From Breviolum minutum Mf 1.05b.01 (taxonomy: Eukaryota > Sar > Dinophyceae > Suessiales > Symbiodiniaceae), in the NCBI GenBank assembly GCA_000507305.1, contig DF239551.1, forward strand, positions 126,179 through 190,178: DNA of 64,000 nt, written 5' to 3'. The position numbers and the translations under genes are program-made. A model generated the notes under the pieces. The model searched no databases. It saw only the letters and a program-made list of their open reading frames with translations, and was not told the origin of the DNA. Positions 49,603 to 63,705 of this stretch are shown here, piece after piece. Each line of letters begins with the position of its first letter. The first letter of the stretch is position 1.

Positions 49603-52600
49603 ATATAGAAATGTGAGGCACTGTGAGTGCCTCACATGAATTCTTGCATTCTGTACCTGCAGTCAGGCACCAAAGATCACCAGGTCGTAGCAGGCACACG
49701 CAGATGATGAGTCACCGCTTCCCCTCCAGTGACTAGCTTTGTTAGGCAAGGTAATCACTGGAGGCCTTGCCTCCCTGCATCTCCCTGCTGTACTTTATAT
49801 GAGATACGGCTGCAGCTTCACAGAATAAAAGATCCACGTCGAAGATCTTCACCAAAAATTGCAAGGTCCAGACACGCAGCACACGCAGCACGCAAAAAGA
49901 ACTCAAAACTACCCAGTGATTTTGTAAGGTCCCGCCTCCTCTTGAACACTGGGGTAGTTGGGAGTCAACAATGTCCTTTTCGCTTCACATGTGCGAAACG
50001 TTTCGCTTTGTGGTGGAATGAACTTAGGTGGGGCCAGTCGAGTGCTGTGTCCACTGTTGAGTTATATATATATATATATATTGAATATCATTTTTGCTTG
50101 CATACTAGGTCGATGGCTCCGGTTCATCATTGCTGACAATGCATCCAATGAACTTTCGGTTTCTATGACACGATTTCATTTTGTGTACATGTTTTTGTAG
50201 TTTGATCTTTTTTTTTCCATCGCGAAATTTTATCCAATGGAACTTTGGGGATTTCACCATGGAGTTCTGGAGCTCCAAACCTCTTTCGCCGATGCCCAAG
50301 GGAGCTTCTGTCGACATCACCACGCTTTTCTCACGGAACCTGGGTAAGACAGGAGTCGATCTTAAATGCTGTTTTGTAGGTGAGGACGACTTGTCGTGAC
50401 CCTTCGCCTCCTTCTTCAAATGTCGTGTATTTGTGTTGATGCACTCATATGTGTGTGTGTATTTAACAGTATATATAAATATATCTCTCTCTCTCGAGCG
50501 AGTATAAGTATATACGGTGTATAATGATGTGTAATGTAACATTATACACCGTATAATACATATATGTATACATATATATGCTGTACATATTTGAGACTAA
50601 CTTGCACAAACAAGAGAGGCACAAAAAAAGGCATAAAAAAATGGATGAAGTGGAGGCTGTCAATTCTGCCAGATTCAGGAAAGTGTGACTTGAGGATAAT
50701 TCATGCAACAAGTTTGGCTCAAAGTTCAGAGAACTTCAAAAACTGGACCATCTCGGAGATTTCGGCTTCGTAAACTTCGCCAGATGGAAGTCCTTCCCAC
50801 CTGAATAGACATTTCAATAGCTTCCGTGTAGCACTGGTCGCTGGGTTACCTCAACCGTTGGTTCCAGAGTTTCAGCTCAAAGCTTACTGCCACCTGAGAG
50901 TGGCGGGCAGCATTGCTCAAGGCACAGCCATGGTTCCCCTTAAAATTCCCTAGAGGTCAAAGATTGTATCAAACCTCCTTATTAGCATAAGATGTTCGCA
51001 AGGCTGCAGGTGCATGTTGAAAAGATAGATGTACTTCACACACTTCGATCAATGGAATCCTTGCTTCGAGATTTATACCACAACAATCAAGCCGCAATGC
51101 TACTCAACAGTGATGAATCTTCTTTTGATGCATGATGAAATTTACATCTCCATCCAGCAGTTTCATAAAACTGCATCAGCACACGAAAAGGCTGTTGATC
51201 TTAAACTCCTTCGGCATTGCCGTGAAACAAATTAAAACCAGAAGATGCAGCCATCCTTCCAAAGGAAGCGTGCATTAGGGACGTCTCAACGTCTCCGATG
51301 CGCTGTCACCCTGAGGTCCTGGCAATGTCCATCCCACGATCTACACCTCTCTGGCTAAGAAGGGACGCCAAAAACAAGAGACCCACAGAAACAAGGCTGA
51401 AACACGAAGAATTTGTCCATCGCTTTTCCTCCCTGTTTGGTGCAAGTGAGGCGTTGAGTGGGACGAGAAAACAACAAAATTGTTTCTGCCACCATCATAG
51501 CATACAAATCCATACAGGCAAGTTGCCCCGTCGGATCTGCTTGTTCACTTGGTCCCGTTATTGCATCGTGTTTCCCACGCAGTCGGAATATATATGAATA
51601 TATAGAGTATCACCGAGACACCTCTCTGACGGAATCGAGTTCGATCACATTTTACTTTTGGGTCCTTCGCCTCTGCTCTTCACAGGTCTCATAAGTAGAA
51701 TTGTGACACCCACCGAGATTGAATGGAATGGCAAATCCTCAACATCAACTCCACCTTTGGTACAATTTTAGCAGGCAACTAGGACATCTTACTCATTGCT
51801 GTACACCAGATCACAACTATTTTATCTCCGTGAAATTTTCAGTTTGAGCAGGCATACTACTTCCTACTCTAGGAGCAATGAAATTGATTCCTAGTTTCGT
51901 AGCCCGCCACATGTCCATATCCCTATTTCTTGGGGCTCCCAAACGTTCCACTGCCACACCCAGCATGGAATGAGCTTGCACCGACATATCACGGCCAAGG
52001 CTCCAGCCTCAACCAGACATACGGAGACTCAGAGACTCCACGTGGGACGGGCCGCCGGGCCGCCGGGCCAATGCTGATGCGAAAGCTGTAGGGTCCTGCC
52101 TTCAGCACCTCAAAAATATCAAAGAGATTGTTTTCGCTCTGCGGGATGGTGAATTTGAGGGATGTGACATTTTTCAGGTTTGCAAAAAGTATAGCCTGTA
52201 AATATGGACGTAAGCAGAGGTATATTTAGATAGATAGAGATAAATACATACTGTTGATATACGGACCCGGTTTCGGCATGTCATTTCACATCACACACCA
52301 CAGGATGACTCATATGAACCTCCAAAGTCAGGGTTGCACCACGTCCTCCCCTTTTACCTAAGGAGACCAACTCAGGCCCCAGCATCACCAGAGGACACTG
52401 CGTTGACACTCAACTCTTCCACAGACCGTGGGTCTACAGAAGACGACTGGCGGGCCACCGAGGTTGCTAATGTGATTTCATATGAAGTGGTGGGTCAAGT
52501 CATGGAAGTCTTACCATAGGGAAGTATTGTAGATGGCAATTTTCTGAAAGATGAAATCTAGTGAATCCAGTGGAATGATTTCATCTCCGAACGAAACCCG

Positions 52601-53241
52601 AAACCTGCATCAAAGTCATCTTGGGGAGTTCATGAGACTTTCAAGGGCCAAAAAAACAACATGTTTGAGGGAGGTCTGAAACTCTGAGACCAAATGAGCC
52701 AACTTCAAATGAATTTTGCTTGTAGGTAGACCTTACGAACCAAGGAAGTCGCATGGGTTTTCTCTCGCAATTTCATCTTGACAGCGAACCCCCCCAAAGA
52801 AAAACTATTGGCCTGAAATTTGAAAAGGGTGAATTTTGAAGCTCCAAATTTACAGCAAAAATCTACCACTGATTTGCGGGATCCTTCTCATGAACCTTTT
52901 GAGGGATGGTTGTCTTGAAGTTCGAATCTCTAACATCGTGACCAAATCACATCTGTACTTCTTTCCTTTGTTTAGACAAAAGAGTCCGCTTTTTCGGCCA
53001 ACCATCTCAAATTGCATAACGTCGAACTTGCTGAAGATACCTAAGCCTTTGCATCCCGAATTTCTGATTTCATGCCCAAGAGTGGTAACACAGAATGGAC
53101 GTTGAATTCAAATACTACAGCCGGCCACATGAGGCAAAATTCTCTGCTACCCAGAACATTTACACTTTTTGAAAGGCCTGAAATCTCCGACGGTTTATCT
53201 GGTGCACATGTATGCTATCCTGCTCCCGTCCGGTACAGTAC
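49603..53241. other. Stretch without confident genes
   Basis: Segment 50220-50390 is open in several frames on both strands with plausible splice sites, so strand and frame cannot be chosen. (TA)n at 50065-50081. Nothing else supported. Confidence 0.35.
50511..50555. repeat. 16-bp perfect hairpin
   Basis: TATACGGTGTATAATG (50511-50526) and its exact reverse complement (50540-50555) around a 13-nt loop. Could be a small mobile element remnant or a structured RNA. Confidence 0.75.
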
Positions 53242-53335
53242 TTCAAAGAAACATTCCATCTTGAGCACAGCCACCAGCTCACGACTGTGCGTGGCAAAGA
53301 TAAAGGAGAAGTCCTTCACAGTGAAAGTGATTGAC
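53242..53335 (-). CDS. Exon of unrecognised gene
   Basis: 94 nt between GCTTAG|GTC and TTTGAA|GTACTG. Reads SITFTVKDFSFIFATHSREL, then VAVLKMECFFE. Strong coding character (strand then helix, PH-like alternation), but no family can be named. Confidence 0.58.
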
Positions 53336-56300
53336 CTAAGCAAACAACAAATAAACAAATCAATTAACTCGTTCCACCCACATTGACCGTCCCATTAGAC
53401 GAGAGAGTACTATAGCGCTTCCCCACTCATGGAATGGTAAAGTAAATATTTTCCGAACTACTTTGGGAAGAGGTAGTGGTATTTCCAGAAAGTTGTGGGA
53501 GCTTGGCAGGTCCATCCCCTTTCCCATCGAGGTGCCTCCGAAGTCACATTTGCCACTCAGGCATTGAGAGGATCAGAACTGCTAAGTCTAGTATCGTTGA
53601 TAATTCAAACGCATGTTGTCCCCAGGATGCAGTGAAATTTGGGGCCTGGCATCAGAGATCAGGCTTTCAGAAAATATGATCATAGAAAAGTATGAAAATA
53701 TTAGGCACTTCAATGAAACTCATATTACTTACCGTTCTTGTGGAAAATTATGAAAAATGACCATCACTTGCAACCACCAGGTGCCTTCATACCCTCCATC
53801 TTAGCAACTTTTATCTTTACCAAGGCCCTAGCATGGTCTCCTTGGTGATGCCAATCGAGTGGCACTGGCGCCTCAGTGCTTCAACGATTCAACGCGTTTT
53901 CGTGAAACATCGCCAACTGAGTTGCTTGACTGAGGCAATTCAAGCTCTTCCGACATGGCGGGAATGAGAAGAAAACACTAAACGACGAGTCGAGTTGTTG
54001 GCTGGTACAGTTTTCAAACAAACTCCAGTTGTTTCAGAGCTGGAGATTCTTGTATTTGCCTGCTCTCATGTGGAGAGAGCATTCCAACAGTATGTGTGCT
54101 TTACTGTGTCGATGATGGGAAACCCCTGAGACGCTTTGCGGCACTGGTGCCATTAATCATTCATGAATTCAGTGCAAATCTGAAGGGGTGTCACCATTTG
54201 CCATCCAGCTATTCTGGCGCACCACTTTCTTTGAATTCTGCCTGCCCACTATCAATAGAGACATCACGTGACTTAGGATGACAGGACTCAGCACCTATTA
54301 ACTCAGCCCATTAGATGATCCAGATATGCAAGTTTTCTTGGGGAAACCAGTTGGGATGCCCTACTCACTAAGAAGATCAAATCAGCTTTCTTCATTCGCT
54401 TTACTGCTTTTCCATGCTTCTTGTTGCCTTTCATGAACGAAAGCGGCAGCAAAGATTTAGAAATTTAGACCATGCCCAGAGCACAAAAGCTCCTCTGGAG
54501 TTGCAAAATTGCAACTTTGGATGTGCCCCCAGTCGCAGCAGAGTACGACAGTAAGGGACTTTACTTTGCATTGGTTTGTAAATATTGCATGAATCTGAAA
54601 CATGTCAAAGGTCAATGCGAGCAAACAAGATGACAATTGCCGAATGGTTTGACTAGTAAACACGAATGGCCATGGCCCTATCCCCAGCCCAAGCGGTTTT
54701 TCTCCGAGCAAACCACAGTTTTAGATCCGTCCAGATCTGGAAGTCTGCAGTGACAAACTCTACATGAATGGGTGTTTCCTCCAAGTTGCAGTTTCAAAAC
54801 TTGGACTCAAAAACAAAACGGACCACCATAGGACATTTAACAGCATTCCGTTCTGTTTTTGCCTGAGGATGCTGTTGCAATTGTAAGTTTTCAGGGTCAA
54901 ACTTGGGCATTGATACGTCGATCCGTTGCCGACTGTTTTGAGAAGCACAGACGTTCTTCTTCCTGAAGTATGGTAAATGACAAACACACTTGTGCGGCGA
55001 TACAACCGATATGCTGATAAAATCTGATTCAGCTAAGAATATGCATGATTGTAAATCATACATATATCAAGGGTGTGCGGTGCACTCGTATAGTCACACA
55101 AACAACTCTTTTGGAAAATAATTCTAGAAAACCTTATGTGTGAGGAAACACCCACCCAAATACCCCGACAACATGCAGGTTCTTTGGCGGCGTTACATTG
55201 ACAGCCGAGTGAATTGTTCAACGTGCAGTAGCAAATATAAAACTGTACACTAAACAGAACACAACGCAGAAGAACTAGCTCCATGGCGTGGAGTTTCACA
55301 TCCCATCTGAGCAGTACAGGCTATGATTGTCCATCTTCACTGCATAGTATATAGTGCAATCTTTTTGGGGGGCGGAGTCTTTTTGCGTCGGAATCCATCG
55401 AACGCCGAGATGACCTTATTATCTTGGCCCTGTGGACAATCCGAGCCTGGAAGCCTGGAACACCCGCAACTTTGGCGAAAAACCCGCGGGTTGAGAGTTG
55501 CACACTTTGGTCTCAACGAGTTTTCAAGCCATGGGAAAAATGCAAATCACTTTAATTCACTGATGCATGCAGAAAGAAAACGTCTGACAAAATTAGTGTA
55601 GGTCGGTTTTCTGCAAGACATGTCAAACCACTCACCCATCCATACAGTGAATGTCTTGGATGAACATCTCGAAGCCTACCGAGGTGTGCCACCCCAGTCA
55701 TCGACTAACTAACATGACATGTGAAATTATGTGAGACATTGTGACACCAAACGGGTGGACGGTCAAAAGGAGCGCAGGTTTGCGGCAGTGAATGACACCA
55801 TATCAGGCCAGCGCTGCGCATGTTTGCCAGACACTGTCTCTAGAGGCCCTTGAAGAATTTCCTGCATTTCCATGTTTTTCGTGTAATTCTACCGTGCGCA
55901 ACCTGCAGACCCAAAATGACCCAAGATGACTCAAGTGATACCTCTTTCGCCGATTTTGACTCAAGATGACACCCGCACCTCGGCTGCCAAGATTCACCCA
56001 AACAACCATCTTTACTAAGTCCAACAAAGTGAGATCTTGCAGGGCTCGTAGAAGACAAGAATGTCAACCATTTTCCGGGCGTCAGATTCCAGTTTCATGA
56101 TTGACTTTGTGGCGCTTTTTCGTAACAAAACTCAGACCTAGGTGAAGTGCGAAAAATTTGCATGCAAGACTTTAGTGTATTTATTTATCAGCATTTGCAG
56201 ATTCAAGGTGGCGCTTTTAACCCATGCTTCGAAATTTCATGCTCAATCTCATAATTCTATGAGTTCTACGGCCCTTGGGGCCTCAGCCAAAGCCAAAGAC

Positions 56301-57852
56301 ACCAATCATCAACCACGACTCATAGCTGAAGAACCATGATACACATGACACCAGCTGATGCACTTGTCATTTGTTGGCTAGAATCGTTTCTTCATTCATG
56401 GTGAACGTTCAACCTTTTTATACGATGATAAAAATCTGATGTGGGACGTTGTTGAACTTTTGTGAAATTATCGGGCTGAATGGCTATCCACTGATGTTCC
56501 CATTGAGCGCCAAGCCATCTTTGGGTCCAAAACATCTCCTGAGCTCGAGGGTCCCATCACCACTTCGGTGAAGAGGAGCGTGCCGTCGATATGTTGAAGA
56601 CCGATGACGAATGATGACCATATTCATACTGAATTTTTACATCATCCTATATAACTCCCTCAACAATTGATGCGGTATAGACTACATACATACAGCAAAT
56701 TACGAAGAAGTAATGTACATTATATATATATATTCTTTGCAATTTCTTTGCGAGCCAGATGTTGTCCATCAACAATACCAGTAAACTTATAGCAAACCAA
56801 CACCCCGCCATGTGCAGGAGTTGGAGAGCTGAAGATATCACAATCTGCGCAACAAGACCTACCCCAAATCCCAATATCATGCGAAAGCGCCAACGGCCAC
56901 CGGCCCCATTTTATAGTGGTGGGTTCCTTGCCTCTGTAGAAAATCAGGGTTTCTTTTTAAATCAGCGATCCGTGGTAGAAAGTGATTTGCTGGCAATCTG
57001 ACCTGCAAAATCCCCGGCTGATCCGTCCTTCACTGCGTTGACACCAGGCGATATGCCTTCCCCCTGACTTCGTGCGGCAGCGTTGCAGGGCGCCGTTCCC
57101 TGGCCAAGAAAATGGAGATCCCCATAGTCAGATAAATCGTCATGTCATCACCCTCCTAAGGAATCCTCAGCATTCTAAACAGAAAGAGTGTTTAACCACT
57201 GTTTAACCCAACATAAAGGAACGAAAACATGGCATGGCAGCTAAACTTTCAATTCATTGACCCTTCACACCTCCTGACCCCAAATTCGTCACTTGAGTTG
57301 TTTTCCGGGTTACCTTCCCAGCTCCGTTTGCCCTCAAGAAACCGTTCACTCTCGTAGGAGTCCATCATGCATAATAGGAAGAGCTCCAGGAAAGCGCCGA
57401 CCACGAAAACCACCATGAATTTACCTTTGGGAATGCGGAATGCAGAAGGGCTTTCTATGTAGAACTGTTGAAACTGTTAAGGTTGACCAAAGATTTGGCA
57501 TATACATAGGTATAAATATAGATATGTATATATATATAGAGAGAGAGATATGATATATATAAGTCATGTACTTGAGCGAATGTTCTTCCACTTGTCGGAT
57601 TTGGTAAGGCAAAACAAATAATATCATGGTCATGGCACACACTACAGGCTGTAGGTGACAACAATTTTTAGAACAAAAAGTGGGATGGCATGACGGGTGT
57701 GGGTTGGGTGTGTTGTATGATCTAGCTCCCAGAGCAGTGAGGACGGAAAAATGAAGCTACCATGACGACAGGTTTACCGGCTTTGATTGGAAACCCTTCA
57801 AACATAAAAGATGCTCCCTTGGAAGGGAATTGTCATTTTCTCCTGTTCTTAC
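53336..57852. other. Stretch without confident genes
   Basis: AT-rich with short open segments; none with both splice sites and a recognisable product. Small TA run at 56720-56732. Confidence 0.35.
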
Positions 57853-58048
57853 CCATGAATTGCCATTCAACTTCAGTCAACCTTCCCGCATGCTCCAAGC
57901 AACTGCATGCAGCAGCAGACTGCTTGAATGCTGAAGAGATGTTCACTCTCGCTTTGGAAATGTGACACATGTAGACCTTTCCGGGGGGCGGTAGTTCCTT
58001 CCAGTGGTCTGTCGTTGCATCAACGCATGTTCCTTCGAATTCCGACAT
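57853..58048 (-). CDS. Exon, possibly first, of unrecognised gene
   Basis: An ATG at 58048 opens MSEFEGTCVDATTDHWKELP and continues ISKARVNISSAFKQSAAACS to an ATGG|GTAAGA donor, the strongest donor consensus in the window. Cys-rich and helical. No family recognised. Whether the ATG is the start or the exon continues upstream cannot be told. Confidence 0.5.
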
Positions 58049-58471
58049 TCCGTTGATGAATATTTTCAGACATCATCCTAAATCCACAGGTTTTTCTTTT
58101 GCGATCCCATGTCAGGGTTTCTCTTCAAACAGTTAATTCTCCCAAATGGCCATTGCCAATACAAAGGATTTTTTGCCGACATTTAGGATGCAACCTCAAC
58201 TCTTTTGGTGGGACATGAACCTAACTATCTCCGGTCTCAGGAAGGGAATTCCACACTAATCTATGTAACAGTGAATTGAAGACCTATCAACCAGACAGCC
58301 AGGAAATTGGGACCACCAAGAAATTTTGAGACTGATAAACTGATAAACCCTGACTTTGCATCTAAGACGGTACATCAAAATCGAAGCAATGAAGTCTCCA
58401 TTGCTTCGGAAAAAGCAGTCAGAAGCCGAAGTCCCACAATGTGAACCATGGATTTCAACTCAACACCTCAC

Positions 58472-58600
58472 CTCGTAAAAGAACTGGAGGTTGTAGTAAG
58501 TGAGCGCAAAGAGTGGAATCGTAATCACCAGCACCATCAAACCAAACAAGCACCAAAAGAGCGCCGTGTTCTGAGTTTCCAAGCTCGGCACAGTCCCGAT
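58472..58600 (-). CDS. Exon encoding one transmembrane helix
   Basis: Ends TACGAG|GTGAGG. Reads SLETQNTALFWCLFGLMVLV, then ITIPLFALTYYNLQFFYE: one hydrophobic helix of about 22 residues flanked by polar residues. An ATG lies directly after an AAAAAAG acceptor, so it may be a first exon. VMA21-type assembly factors have a comparable helix, but this is weak. Confidence 0.5.
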
Positions 58601-58740
58601 CATCTTTTTTGGGAGGGCTCGGCTGCTTTTTTTGGATAGAAAACTTTGGAGATGCAATTCATGCTGTCAGTGGAAAAAAAAACCATTATGCAAAAAATCG
58701 CAGGTAACCCATCATGATAGCACCCCCTCCACAAAGGGGC

Positions 58741-59170
<430 letters not shown>

Positions 59171-60959
59171 ACAACCACCAACTAACAACAAGACCAAGAA
59201 CCTATTCTGAGCAGGAAAACCCGGAGTTGCAAACTAAGGCACAAATGCGTTGCACCAGTGGCTGCTCCAATCTCGACATTTGTCACATTCATTGAATACT
59301 GAAATGAACACAAACAAGGCGACACATAATACCTGGGCTAAACCGGATCGCAAGGTTTTCGAACGATGGAGACGACCTGGACCGGGCCCACGAACAAATT
59401 CGGGCCCTCAATGTTGCTTCCGAATTCCAGATGTTTTGCTGTCATTCAAAAGAAATCGGTCATGACCGCTCATAGTTTACATACCAACATATGTTTTGAT
59501 TCATCCTACACTGTGTATATTCAAGCGTATCTAGATTCACTGTACATGTTTACAAAAATGTGCGTGCATATAATGTGTACATCATGTACATCGATATACG
59601 GAAATATTTCTTCCAGCCAAAAGCTGGCAATCCATCTAGAATGCAACCAGAGTATCCAAGCAATCCGCCACCGGTCTACGGAAACATTATCACAAGACTT
59701 ATATCCAGCATCTAAAACTTACACACAGCACTATCTGATGACACCTCTCAGAACATTCTGACTGGTCACCTGGTCGGTCAGCAACCTCTCAAAACAGGAC
59801 AGTCCGAGAACCCCCAAGTGCTTCAAGTTCTGTTGTACTAGGAAAGTGCTCCTTTGCACTTTGAAGAAAGGGGTTCCAAAACAAAAATCACAGAAGCACA
59901 AATAAGGCGTAGTTCCTCAATGATACAACTACAAATGTGCAAAAGGATTATGAAATGTGACAACTCTTGCATGCAAGTTTGGTGCCTACCAACTACCATC
60001 ATCTGAGTAAGTAGTACCCATGGAAACTTCACCCACCGATGATCCACATGTGTTTTTTCAAGCCGTTTGCAGTCACAAAAACTGCCAACGAAAACTGCCC
60101 TTTGTGGACAGTTGGGGATGCCAAGATGCTAATCCACAACATGGGATATTCCTAAGCGAAGCACAAAAGCTGAAGGTACTTCCCCAGCGTCCCACATGCC
60201 ACGTTTGTTGTTTCCCACAGCTGGCCCAACCCCCATCCCACGTTCCAAGCCCGAGACGTCGCAATGGCGCAGTTCGACCGCCACACAAGGAGGAACATAG
60301 TGCTCAAGGTTGTCTCAAGCAAGGGCAACTCAGCAATCTATATGTGTATAAGCCTTATATACGTATATACATATGTGTGCGTATATAGATACCTTTATAT
60401 GTACACATAATTGTGTGTTGATTTTTGGTGTGAAATCCCATCCAAAGTGGAAGTGATGCATCCGTGCATATTGATACGTCCTCACATTCACATTCCTATA
60501 TTAGACAAACAAGTTACAAGTATGTATATATATATATATACATATATATTTGCATCGTTCGGGTTCAAATGCGTGACGAAGGCAACATCAAAGTGAACTG
60601 CAATTAAGACTTTTGTAGGGGTGAACGTGCCGCATAAAATCACAAAATCATTTAGGCAGTGAACCAACAAACAAACAGACAAACAAATGTCATTCCTGTC
60701 ATTCCGCACCTGTGCTGGAAGATTGTTGGGTTTTCAAGATCGCCGACGCAAATTTTCAAAAGTGAGATGAATCGATTCAACTTGAAAAGAAAGTGACACT
60801 CCTCTCATGGTTTTCTAAGTATACATAGTTATATATGTTCCCGTGTTGCGTCCACCCCCCACAATGGTATGGTCCCCCACACAATAGTACAGCGTAGCAG
60901 TTGTAGTACTATTAAAAGTAGTGGCAGTAGTACTACTATTACTACTGCGTAGCACTACG
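59171..60959. other. Non-coding stretch
   Basis: No supported gene; a segment at 60080-60300 is open in several frames on both strands. TA-rich run at 60520-60550. Confidence 0.35.
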
Positions 60960-60979
60960 TAGCTACGTAGTAAAGTTAC

Positions 60980-61179
60980 ATATGTACACATATACATACA
61001 TGTACATATACATATGCATACATAAACATATGCATACATATACATACATATACATATACATACATATACAAATACATACATATACATACATATACATACA
61101 TATACATATACATACATATACAAATACATACATATACATACATATGCATACATTTACATATACATACATATACAAATAC

Positions 61180-61210
<31 letters not shown>

Positions 61211-61257
61211 CATATACATACATTTACATATACATACATATGCATACATATACACAT
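60980..61257. repeat. ATACAT-type microsatellite
   Basis: About 280 bp of ACATATAC/ATACAT units with regular ACAAATAC and GCATAC variants, followed by a C-run/G-run segment (61268-61310). Confidence 0.92.
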
Positions 61258-61310
61258 TCCCCAACACCACCCCCCCACCTCGCACCACGGGGGGGGGGAG
61301 GGTTGGGGGG

Positions 61311-63511
61311 GTGCCACCCAACGCTGGAGCATATATATATATATATTTATACACACATAGAATCATATGAATTAGATTTAGATGTATAAGCCCTTCCTAA
61401 CCTCCATGTTGGGAGCTGCAATCATTTTGGCCAACACCCGGGGCTAGAAGAATTTAGCGGACTCCTACCAAGGAGGACATGGCCAGAATTCACATCTAAG
61501 GCCCGGCCTGCAGGCAAATGAAAAGCATCGATGAAAACCTCAATCCACGAATTGGGGGACAGCAAAACGGCTCAAAAACAACATCTGTCTTGCAACAAGT
61601 GGTACTGTCTCCTAGCAATTCCCAACTGGCTATCGATTTCTGACTTCTCTGCTACCGCAACCCCGTTTTTCCACCTACTTCCAACGTTGAAATGCCTATT
61701 TGACCAACCTTTAAGAGAGAAACTTCAACAAAAGCTCCCGCGTTCAAGCTACATGTCTGGCGCAGCCCCTGACCATCCGAATGGAACGAGATTTTTGACC
61801 AATCCCAACTGCAACCAGGTAACACTCCCATGAAAAGTGTCTCCCAACGTTTGTCACAACGAGATCTCGAAGAAGCCATACCTAAAATTGGAGGCTTTTC
61901 GCGCCAACTTCGGGATTGTTTGAACAATGTGAGCCATGGTTTGCTGGATGAAGCTGCTGCTGCTGGGAACGTTGGATCATTTACTAAAAGACGCATACCT
62001 TATGGAAGCATTTGAGAAAAAAAAACATATATCATATATTGTAAGAATATATGTATACGACTGCTATGCGTAGTCATAGGGGGTTTCACAAGTTGGGCTG
62101 GCGGTATCACCAAGCAACTTTCACTTACACAGCTTAAGCAAGAGTTGATCTTGCCCACGAAGAACTTGACGATCAAGCAAGCCACAAGACACCAAAAGAG
62201 CCTCGGCTTCGTGTCATGGAGGCGACTACGGCTACACAAGGTTCAACAAAAAATGCAACACACAATACCAAACAACCTGGGAACATGTGACGTTGGTCAT
62301 TCATCATGTCTCTCCTCAAATCTTCGCAGAAAAGAAAGGTCCGGAATCTCTTGTTTTTAATTGGGAACTCCTTCGGGAAAGTATGCACTGCTGTTTTTGA
62401 TGTGGGTGCCGGGATCCTGTCTGCGTCTCATAGATCCTGCGACATTTCCCCGACGATGTAAAGCCACCATGCATTACATTACAGTAATCGTACTATGTAA
62501 CAGTACAAATATTACTAATACTACTAAGAACACTAAATCTACACCAAACATACTAAGAATAAACTAGTAATACTATAATAATGCCAATCAGAACACTAAG
62601 AATACCAATTATATCACTAACACTACTAATACTAATATATATACACTACTTACAATACCAGCAATACCAAGAATACAATTAATACTAATGATACTAGAAC
62701 ATTTTTTCCCGTGATCCGAAGGTTTGCACTGCGGCTGGCACTAATAAAAACAATCAACAACGATAATCATACTGCAATAGTAGCAGCAGTAGAAGCAATG
62801 CAATCTCAATAGTAGAAGTCAATGTGGAGGATATTGTTAGGAATCGTATTCATAAACATAATAATAGTAATAACCATCATCATTCTGTGCACCTTCATTA
62901 TCTTCTTCTCCTTTCTCCTATGTCCTATGTCTTTTCCTCTTCATCATCAAACCCATGACTTCCAGGAAGATCGCTACTGCAAGGGATGGATCCCAACATC
63001 ATGTGCTGAGAATTCCATTTGAATCGATCCAAAGCCACCTTACCTTGAACTGAAAATCCCATGAAAAAGGAAAGATCTCCACCCACCGAGGTGCTGGTCA
63101 TATTCATCTTTCCGTTTCTGGCTCCAGTTCACATGTTCTGGCGTCAGGTCTATGCTCTGCACCTAACGAGGCAAAACCACCCAGCTCAACAGGAAACAAC
63201 CCCGTCTTCCAATTCCAAGCCCTATCTTTCAGGTGCCAGCTTGGCTTTACTTTTACATGTATGATTTTTACGCTAAAGAGGAAGAGTCTTCAATTAGATT
63301 AGAGGTGTTCGATATTCAAATGTCAAGCCATATACCTTGCTTCTCGGGCCACGTGATGATTTGGCTAGAAAAAACACGCACACTCACACAAAAATCCCAG
63401 ACACATCACGAACCGTGTTGTACCTCACCTTTTATTTCCATCATGTCTCTCCTCCTGGTTTATCTACACATTTATTTCTATCTTAACGCTGTTACTTCTT
63501 GGTTAAGTTTC
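61311..63511. other. Stretch without confident genes
   Basis: 62460-62710 is a degenerate AATACTA/ACTAAT array. Segments at 61830-62000 and 62140-62230 are open on both strands and could not be assigned. Confidence 0.35.
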
Positions 63512-63705
63512 AGGCACCTCAAGATGCTGAAAGCTCCCGGGCCCAATCCGATGGCACCTCCGAAGCCATGTCTTCCGCCTGTTCCCCCAACAGAATCAGA
63601 TTGAAGTACTTGGCCTTAGATGGGCACGTTTGGGAGACCTCCGATTTGATAATTCCTTTGCTTGGACAAATTCGCATGAGTCTTGCTGCACGAAATGGAT
63701 CGTGA
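63512..63705 (+). CDS. Possible plus-strand terminal exon
   Basis: Follows GTTTCAG|GCACCTC and reads APQDAESSRAQSDGTSEAMS, then RIRLKYLALDGHVWETSDLI to a TGA. Good coding character, but it would be against the strand trend of the window, and the minus strand is also partly open. Unrecognised. Confidence 0.35.

Noticed and set aside
50181..50542. Attractive open segment on both strands around 50220-50390 (KSVVMSTEAPLGIGERG on minus, KPLSPMPKGASVDITTLF on plus)
   Set aside because: Three frames on two strands look equally coding and each has a plausible splice site; strand cannot be decided from sequence alone.
52334..52519. Open segment coding-like on both strands
   Set aside because: Plus and minus readings are equally plausible, no family match.
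60073..60388. Trp/Gly-rich minus ORF and overlapping plus ORF
   Set aside because: Several frames open, no recognisable product or unique splice solution.
60815..61389. Tyr/Cys/Val/Met-rich and Tyr/Ile/His-rich ORFs
   Set aside because: Translations of the ATACAT microsatellite.
61830..62015. Plus-strand ORF with good helical character (LSQRDLEEAIPKIGGF)
   Set aside because: The minus strand is also open with similar quality; no support for either.
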